From CAZCAC01 sp964496575 (GTDB taxonomy: Bacteria > Planctomycetota > UBA1135 > GCA-002686595): DNA of 28,034 bases. Shown piece by piece: positions 23,768 through 28,034 of the stretch. Position numbers and translations under genes: made by a program. The notes under the pieces were generated by a model. It did no database searches. It saw nothing but the letters and a program-made list of their open reading frames with translations, and had not been told where the DNA came from. Position 1 is the stretch's first letter. Each line of letters starts with the position of its first letter. The stretch spans positions 1-28,034 of the forward strand of contig CAZCAC010000116.1 in the NCBI GenBank assembly GCA_964496575.1, given 5' to 3'.

Positions 23768-25102
23768 ATGTCCCCCCTCCCACGCTCCCCCACGCTCTGG
23801 AAGGCGACCTGGTGGGTCGCTCGCAAGGAGCTCCTGACCAGCTTCCGCGACCGCCAGACCGCCATCTACGCGGTGGTCCTGCCGATCTGCCTCTACCCGG
23901 TGCTCTTCTGGCTGATGATCCAGGGCGCGCTCCTGGTCCAGGGGCGGAGAGAGCACACCAGCGTCACCGTCGGGGTGGTGACCGCGCCGAACGTGGCGGT
24001 GCCGGAGGGCCTGATCGAGGCGCTGCAGAACCGGCCCGACGAGGGGGCCGCCGAGAGCTCCGACGCCCCGACACTCCGCCGTGTCGAGGCGGAGATCCTC
24101 GGCGAGGCGCACGGCGAGGAGGCCGTGGTCGAGTGGTGGAACAGCCCCACGGAGAGCGATCGCGACGCGCTGCTCTACCTCGGCGGCGAGGATCCCGGCG
24201 GCGAGGCGAAGGCGCTGCTCTGCTTCGACAGCACGCAGAGCCGCTCGACGCTGGCGCAGCGGCGCGTGACCGGCCGCGTCGAGACTTTCGCCGGCGACCT
24301 GCGCGGCCAGGCGGCCTGGGCGAAAGGACACGACCCCGACGAGCTGGATCCCGTCTCGGTCGAGGCGCGCAACCTGGCGCCTGCCGAGGAGATGGGCGCC
24401 TACGTCCTGTCGATGCTGCTCCCGCTGCTCCTGGTGGTGATGGCCTCGATGGGCGCCTTCTACCCCGCGGTCGACCTGACCGCCGGAGAGCGAGAGCGGG
24501 GCACCTCGGAGACGACGATGATCCTGCCGGTGCCGCGCCTGGCGATCCACCAGGGGAAGATCATCGCCGTCTGCCTCTCCGCGCTCCTGGCCACCGCGCT
24601 GAACCTCCTCGCGCTCGGGCTCTCCGCCGGGCACCTCCTGAAGATGGTCTCGATGGGCGCGGCGATCGAGATCGAGCTGCCCGTCTCGGCGTTCCTCTCC
24701 ATCGCCCCGCTGGCGCTGCTCTTCGCCTTCTCGGTCAGCGCTCTGCTCACCGGGGTCGCCGCCCTGGCCAAGAGCTTCAAGGAAGGACAGGCGCTGCTCG
24801 GGCCGGTGCAGATGATCTTCATCGTGCCGGCGATGGCCGGGGTGATCCCCGGCCTCGAGCTCAGCGTGAAGACCGCCGTGATTCCGGTGGTGAACGTGGT
24901 GCTGGCCTTCCGCTCGATGCTGCGCGGCGAGGTGCTGCCGCTCGAGTACACCGTCACGGTGCTCTCGCTCCTCCTCTACGCCGTCGCCGCTATCGCGTTC
25001 GCGGTGCGCATCCTCTCCCGCGAGTCGCTGCAGGTGTCCAGCGACTCGATCTCCTTCAAGCAACTGTTCGGCTTCCTGCGTTCGCGCGGGAGCACGCGCT
25101 AG
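23768..25102 (+). CDS. ABC-2 type permease (NatB-like)
   Basis: A 444-residue inner-membrane protein. The first helix follows the ARKELLTSFRDRQTAIYAVV motif, the amphipathic lead-in typical of NatB/ABC-2 exporters. A large extracytoplasmic loop (about 45-215) follows, then five to six membrane helices. The signature AGERERGTSETTMILPVPR lies between the second and third helices and contacts the ATPase. The ATG at 23768 has GGGGA 4 bases upstream and is preferred over 23747, which has no ribosome binding site. It is followed after 7 bases by the ATPase and then a second permease fused to a protease. Substrate unknown; NatAB exports Na+. Confidence 0.9.
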   Translation: MSPLPRSPTLWKATWWVARKELLTSFRDRQTAIYAVVLPICLYPVLFWLMIQGALLVQGRREHTSVTVGVVTAPNVAVPEGLIEALQNRPDEGAAESSDAPTLRRVEAEILGEAHGEEAVVEWWNSPTESDRDALLYLGGEDPGGEAKALLCFDSTQSRSTLAQRRVTGRVETFAGDLRGQAAWAKGHDPDELDPVSVEARNLAPAEEMGAYVLSMLLPLLLVVMASMGAFYPAVDLTAGERERGTSETTMILPVPRLAIHQGKIIAVCLSALLATALNLLALGLSAGHLLKMVSMGAAIEIELPVSAFLSIAPLALLFAFSVSALLTGVAALAKSFKEGQALLGPVQMIFIVPAMAGVIPGLELSVKTAVIPVVNVVLAFRSMLRGEVLPLEYTVTVLSLLLYAVAAIAFAVRILSRESLQVSSDSISFKQLFGFLRSRGSTR

Positions 25103-25109
25103 GAGCCCG

Positions 25110-25898
25110 ATGACTTCGCCCCCTCTCGACGACCACGCCATCGAGGCCCGCGCCCTGTCGAAGACCTTCGAGGACCCCGAGCGGGGTATCGTCGAGGCGG
25201 TTCGCGGACTCGACTTCGCCTGCGCGCGCGGCGAGATCTACGGCCTGCTCGGCCCCAACGGCGCGGGCAAGACGACCACGCTGCGGATGCTGGCCACGAT
25301 CCTCGCCCCCACCGGGGGGACCGCGTTCATCGACGGGGTCGACGTCACGCTCGATCCGCTCGAAGCCCGGCGGCGGATCGGCTTCCTCTCCACCAGCACC
25401 GGTCTCTACCCGCGGCTGACCGCGCGGGAGACGTTGCGCTACTTCGGTGAGCTGCACGGGCTGGAGGGCGAGCCGCTGGAGGCGCGCATCGAGGAGCTGA
25501 TCGACACCTTCGACCTGACCTCCTTCGCCGACGGGCGCTGCGAGGCGTTCTCCACCGGGCAGAAGCAGAAGGTCTCCATCGCCCGCGCCGTGGTGCACGA
25601 CCCGCCGGTCCTGATCCTCGACGAGCCTACCACCGGTCTCGACATCATCGCCTCGAGCACGATGATCGAATTCATCGACTCGCGGCGCGACGCGGGCACC
25701 TGCGTCCTGTTCAGCACGCACGTGATGAGCGAGGCGGAGCGGCTGTGCGATCGCATCGGGGTGATCTACGACGGCCTGCTGCTCGCCGAGGGTACCTACG
25801 CGGAGCTCGGCGAGCACACCGGCGAGACCTACCTCGACGGCATCTTCCGGGCGCTGGTCCGAGGCGCCGATCGGCGACCCGCCGCGGAGGGGGCGTGA
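25110..25898 (+). CDS. ABC exporter ATP-binding subunit (NatA-like)
   Basis: A 262-residue nucleotide-binding subunit. It has Walker A GPNGAGKT (48-55), the signature FSTGQKQ (147-153), Walker B VLILDE (167-172) and the switch His204 in FSTH. The Q-loop segment reads GFLSTSTGLYPRLT with Ser in place of Gln, which is seen in NatA-type subunits (GFLSGDTGLY). AGGAG 5 bases before the ATG gives a strong ribosome binding site. It powers the permeases encoded on both sides. The final stop is overlapped by the GTG of the next gene, giving translational coupling. Confidence 0.97.
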   Translation: MTSPPLDDHAIEARALSKTFEDPERGIVEAVRGLDFACARGEIYGLLGPNGAGKTTTLRMLATILAPTGGTAFIDGVDVTLDPLEARRRIGFLSTSTGLYPRLTARETLRYFGELHGLEGEPLEARIEELIDTFDLTSFADGRCEAFSTGQKQKVSIARAVVHDPPVLILDEPTTGLDIIASSTMIEFIDSRRDAGTCVLFSTHVMSEAERLCDRIGVIYDGLLLAEGTYAELGEHTGETYLDGIFRALVRGADRRPAAEGA

Positions 25899-27931
25899 GC
25901 TCGCGACCGACTCCCACCCGCCGCGTCCTCCGCGCGGTGCTGCGCACCGAGTTCCGGAGCCTCCTGCGCGACCGCCGCGCGATCTTCACCGCGTTCGTCC
26001 TGCCGATCCTCCTCTACCCCTTCCTCTTCCTCGGTCAGGGGAAGCTGAAGGACCTCGCCGAGGAGAGCCTCGACGAGAAGGAGGTCGGAATCGTGCTCGA
26101 CCTCTCCGAGGCACCGGAGAAGAGCGCCGCGCGCCTCCTCGAGCTGCTCGAGGAGGAGGTGCCGATCGTGCTGCGCGAGCTGGAGCCGGGATCGTTCACC
26201 GCGATCGAGGGCGCGGTGCAGGAGGGCACCGAGGAGGCGTGGCAGCGCGAGGGGGAGTTGGTGATCGACCTCCTCGAACCCGAGGGCGACCTCCTGCTCT
26301 ACGCCGTCCCCGACCCCGAGGCGCCTCGCCGCACCCTCTACCGTCTCCACTTCGACGGCGCCGCCACCGACCCGCAGGAAGCGCGCGACCGCGTCCGGAA
26401 CGCCTTGCGCACGCTGGAGCGGGAGGAGCGAGCCGAGCGCATCGGCGAGCTCCTCGGCGACGATCCCGCGGCGGGGCTGGAAGTGGAGAGCCGTGACCTG
26501 GCCAGCGACGAGGACCTCGGCGGCGCGTTCCTCGGGCGGATCCTCCCGTTGATCGCAGTGCTGGTGCTGCTCTCCGGCGGGAGCTACGCCGCGCTCGCCG
26601 CCTTCGCCGGCGAGCGCGAGTCGGGAACCCTCGAGACGCTCCTGGTCCAGCCGGTCAGCGGCGCGGTTCTCGTCTGGGGCAAGTTCTTCGCCGTCCTGGT
26701 CGTGGGCCTGGTGACGCTGGCCCTCAACCTGGGCAGCCTGCTCGCCTCGTTCGCCATGGGCCTCGGCGACTGGAGCGGCCTCGACGGCGACGCCACCGGT
26801 CCGGGCGTGGCTCGCGTCCTTACCGCCGGCGTGATCTTCGTCCCCGTCTGCGTCCTCCTGTGCGCGCTCCTGTGCACGATCTGCGGCCGTGCGCGCTCCT
26901 TCCGCGAGGGACAGCACTACGTCCTGCCGCTCTCCCTCGGCTGCATGGTGCCGTGCGTGCTGGCCACGCAGCCGACGGTGGAGCTGGACCTCTTCCTCGC
27001 CTGCTTGCCCCTCGCCGGCCCGGCCCTCGCCTTCCGCGACGCGATGGTCGGCAAGCTGAGCACCGGGCCGGGGATCTTCGCCTTCGTCTCGACGGGGGTC
27101 TACGCGGTCCTCGCCCTGCGCTACCTCGGCTCCTTGCTCGACGGCGAGAAGGTCCTGGCCGGCCGATCGACTGCCGCGGAGAACGCACAGCGTCGCGTGC
27201 AGTCGCGGAAGGCGCTCGCCTGGGGTTTCACCGGGGTTCTGGGGGTCTACCTCGTCGGCGGCTTGATCCAGAGCTGGCACATGGCCTGGGGCCTCGCCGC
27301 GACGCTGTGGCTCCTCCTGCCATTCCTCGCCTTCTACTCCGTATCCGGCACCGCCCGCCGGGCGGGGGAGTCGATCCCCCACGCGCTGGGTCTGCGGATG
27401 CCCTCCCCCTTGCACCTCGTGGGCGCCGCCCTCCTCGCCCCCGCCCTGGCGCGCCTCGCCGCCGCCTGGATCGGCTGGCAGCAGAAGGTCCTGCCGTTGC
27501 CCTCGAGCATGACCGACAGCGCTCTCCTGCCGGAGGAGATCACCAGCCTCTCGCCGCTGATGCTGTTCCTCCTGATGGCCTTCAGCCCCGGGATCTGCGA
27601 GGAGCTCTTCTTCCGCGGCGCGGTGCTGTCGGGGCTGCGTCGCGACTTCGCCGTCTGGAAGGTGGCGCTCTGGCAGGCGCTCCTGTTCGGGGCGGTGCAC
27701 GCTTCGATCTACCGCTTCGCCCCCACGGCCATGCTGGGAGCCTTGCTGGCGATCGTGACGCTGCGCAGCCGCAGCTTGTTCCCCGCGATCGTGCTGCACA
27801 CCCTCTACAACGGGATCCTCGTGGTCTGGAGCGGCGAGAGCTGGTTCGAGGCGTGGTGGGTGCCGTGGTTGGTGGTACCGGGGCTGGGGTTGTTCTTGGT
27901 GCGGGTGGCGGCAGCACGGGAGCAGCGCTAG
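25895..27931 (+). CDS. ABC-2 permease fused to CPBP intramembrane metalloprotease
   Basis: A 678-residue two-domain membrane protein. Residues 1-430 are a NatB-like ABC-2 permease (lead-in LRTEFRSLLRDRRAIFTAFV, large external loop about 50-210, then AGERESGTLETLLVQPVSG before the remaining helices). Residues about 440-530 are additional helices. Residues about 545-678 are a CPBP (CAAX protease/bacteriocin-processing) domain with EELFFRG (Glu569, Glu570, Arg574), His602 in AVHASIYRF, and His635/Asn639 in HTLYN, the full active site. Such permease-CPBP fusions are annotated in Planctomycetes and others. GTG 25895 has a strong GGAGGGGG site and overlaps the ATPase stop. It may process or sense something moved by the exporter. 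Confidence 0.93.
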   Translation: MSSRPTPTRRVLRAVLRTEFRSLLRDRRAIFTAFVLPILLYPFLFLGQGKLKDLAEESLDEKEVGIVLDLSEAPEKSAARLLELLEEEVPIVLRELEPGSFTAIEGAVQEGTEEAWQREGELVIDLLEPEGDLLLYAVPDPEAPRRTLYRLHFDGAATDPQEARDRVRNALRTLEREERAERIGELLGDDPAAGLEVESRDLASDEDLGGAFLGRILPLIAVLVLLSGGSYAALAAFAGERESGTLETLLVQPVSGAVLVWGKFFAVLVVGLVTLALNLGSLLASFAMGLGDWSGLDGDATGPGVARVLTAGVIFVPVCVLLCALLCTICGRARSFREGQHYVLPLSLGCMVPCVLATQPTVELDLFLACLPLAGPALAFRDAMVGKLSTGPGIFAFVSTGVYAVLALRYLGSLLDGEKVLAGRSTAAENAQRRVQSRKALAWGFTGVLGVYLVGGLIQSWHMAWGLAATLWLLLPFLAFYSVSGTARRAGESIPHALGLRMPSPLHLVGAALLAPALARLAAAWIGWQQKVLPLPSSMTDSALLPEEITSLSPLMLFLLMAFSPGICEELFFRGAVLSGLRRDFAVWKVALWQALLFGAVHASIYRFAPTAMLGALLAIVTLRSRSLFPAIVLHTLYNGILVVWSGESWFEAWWVPWLVVPGLGLFLVRVAAAREQR

Positions 27932-27976
27932 GTGCTTCCAGGTGTCACGGCAACTGCGGCGGCCGGAGAACCAGAG

Positions 27977-28034
27977 ATGAACCACAGAGGACACAGAGGA
28001 CACAGAGATCAGAACCAGAAGAAGATAATTACCA
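27977..28034 (+). CDS. 5' end of an open frame encoding the repeat leader MNHRGHRGHR
   Basis: Partial gene, cut by the window end: 19 codons, MNHRGHRGHRDQNQKKIIT. GGAGA lies 7 bases before the ATG, an ideal ribosome binding site. The HRG repeats come from the 9-base DNA repeat CACAGAGGA. In many environmental bacterial genomes I recall similar NHRGHRGHR/NHEEHEGHE leaders preceding GxxExxY-family proteins. The family-defining part is outside the window, so that identity is only a guess. Confidence 0.45.
   Translation, partial: MNHRGHRGHRDQNQKKIIT
27980..28007 (+). repeat. Tandem CACAGAGGA repeat, right copy
   Basis: AAC followed by two full copies and a 7-base part copy of CACAGAGGA. The first 24 bases are the exact reverse complement of window bases 1-24. 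The copy lies 48 bases after the ABC-CPBP gene and within the first codons of the partial frame at 27977. The two copies face outward from the 28-kb block. Confidence 0.85.

Noticed and set aside
25829..28003. Open frame of 724 codons on the minus strand over the ABC-CPBP gene
   Set aside because: It is a reverse shadow of a gene with full ABC-2 and CPBP motifs; composition is Glu/Gln/Arg/His-rich without any recognisable domain.

Overview
This is a GC-rich, gene-dense bacterial chromosome segment with about twenty protein genes and no rRNA, tRNA, CRISPR array, insertion sequence or phage gene that I could recognise. The gene content suggests a Gram-negative bacterium. It has lipid A disaccharide synthase (lpxB), lipoprotein-like signals, very large cell-surface proteins made of carboxypeptidase-regulatory-like beta-sandwich repeats, a secreted squalene-cyclase-like repeat protein, and an ABC-2 permease fused to a CPBP protease. 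This mix is most familiar from Planctomycetota. Myxococcota or Acidobacteriota cannot be excluded from sequence reading alone.

Layout. (1) 68-7261, minus strand: two tandem ~1000-residue paralogous repeat proteins followed by a Cof-type HAD phosphatase. (2) 7627-9908, plus: a secreted HExxH (gluzincin-like) metalloprotease with C-terminal TPR-like helices, translationally coupled to a small putative lipoprotein. (3) 9913-14369, minus: TPR membrane protein, kinase-fold protein, trkA and trkH in one tight cluster. (4) 14460-20115, plus: lpxB with an N-terminal extension and an odd C-rich 3' end; an ECF sigma factor, membrane anti-sigma candidate and YbjQ-family protein, each overlapping the next by 4 bases; a secreted terpene-cyclase-like repeat protein; and a fumarylacetoacetate hydrolase family enzyme. 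(5) 20120-23643, minus: signal peptidase I, an SDR oxidoreductase and a third carboxypeptidase-regulatory-like protein with a lipoprotein signal. (6) 23768-27931, plus: a three-gene Na+/drug-type ABC exporter (permease, ATPase, permease-CPBP protease fusion).

The common theme is the cell envelope: surface repeat proteins, lipid A synthesis, signal peptidase, exporter, K+ uptake, and an ECF sigma/anti-sigma pair that may sense envelope state. Four gene junctions use stop/start overlaps (GTGA or ATGA). Two convergent pairs end only 4 bases apart.

Both window ends carry the same short tandem repeat (9-base unit CACAGAGGA) in opposite orientation. At the right end it lies inside the start of an open frame (MNHRGHRGHR...) with a good ribosome binding site that runs off the window. 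The most unusual observations are this coding repeat, the kinase gene inside a Trk operon back-to-back with lpxB, the C-homopolymer end of lpxB, the tandem giant surface proteins, and an SDR whose usual catalytic serine position is glycine.
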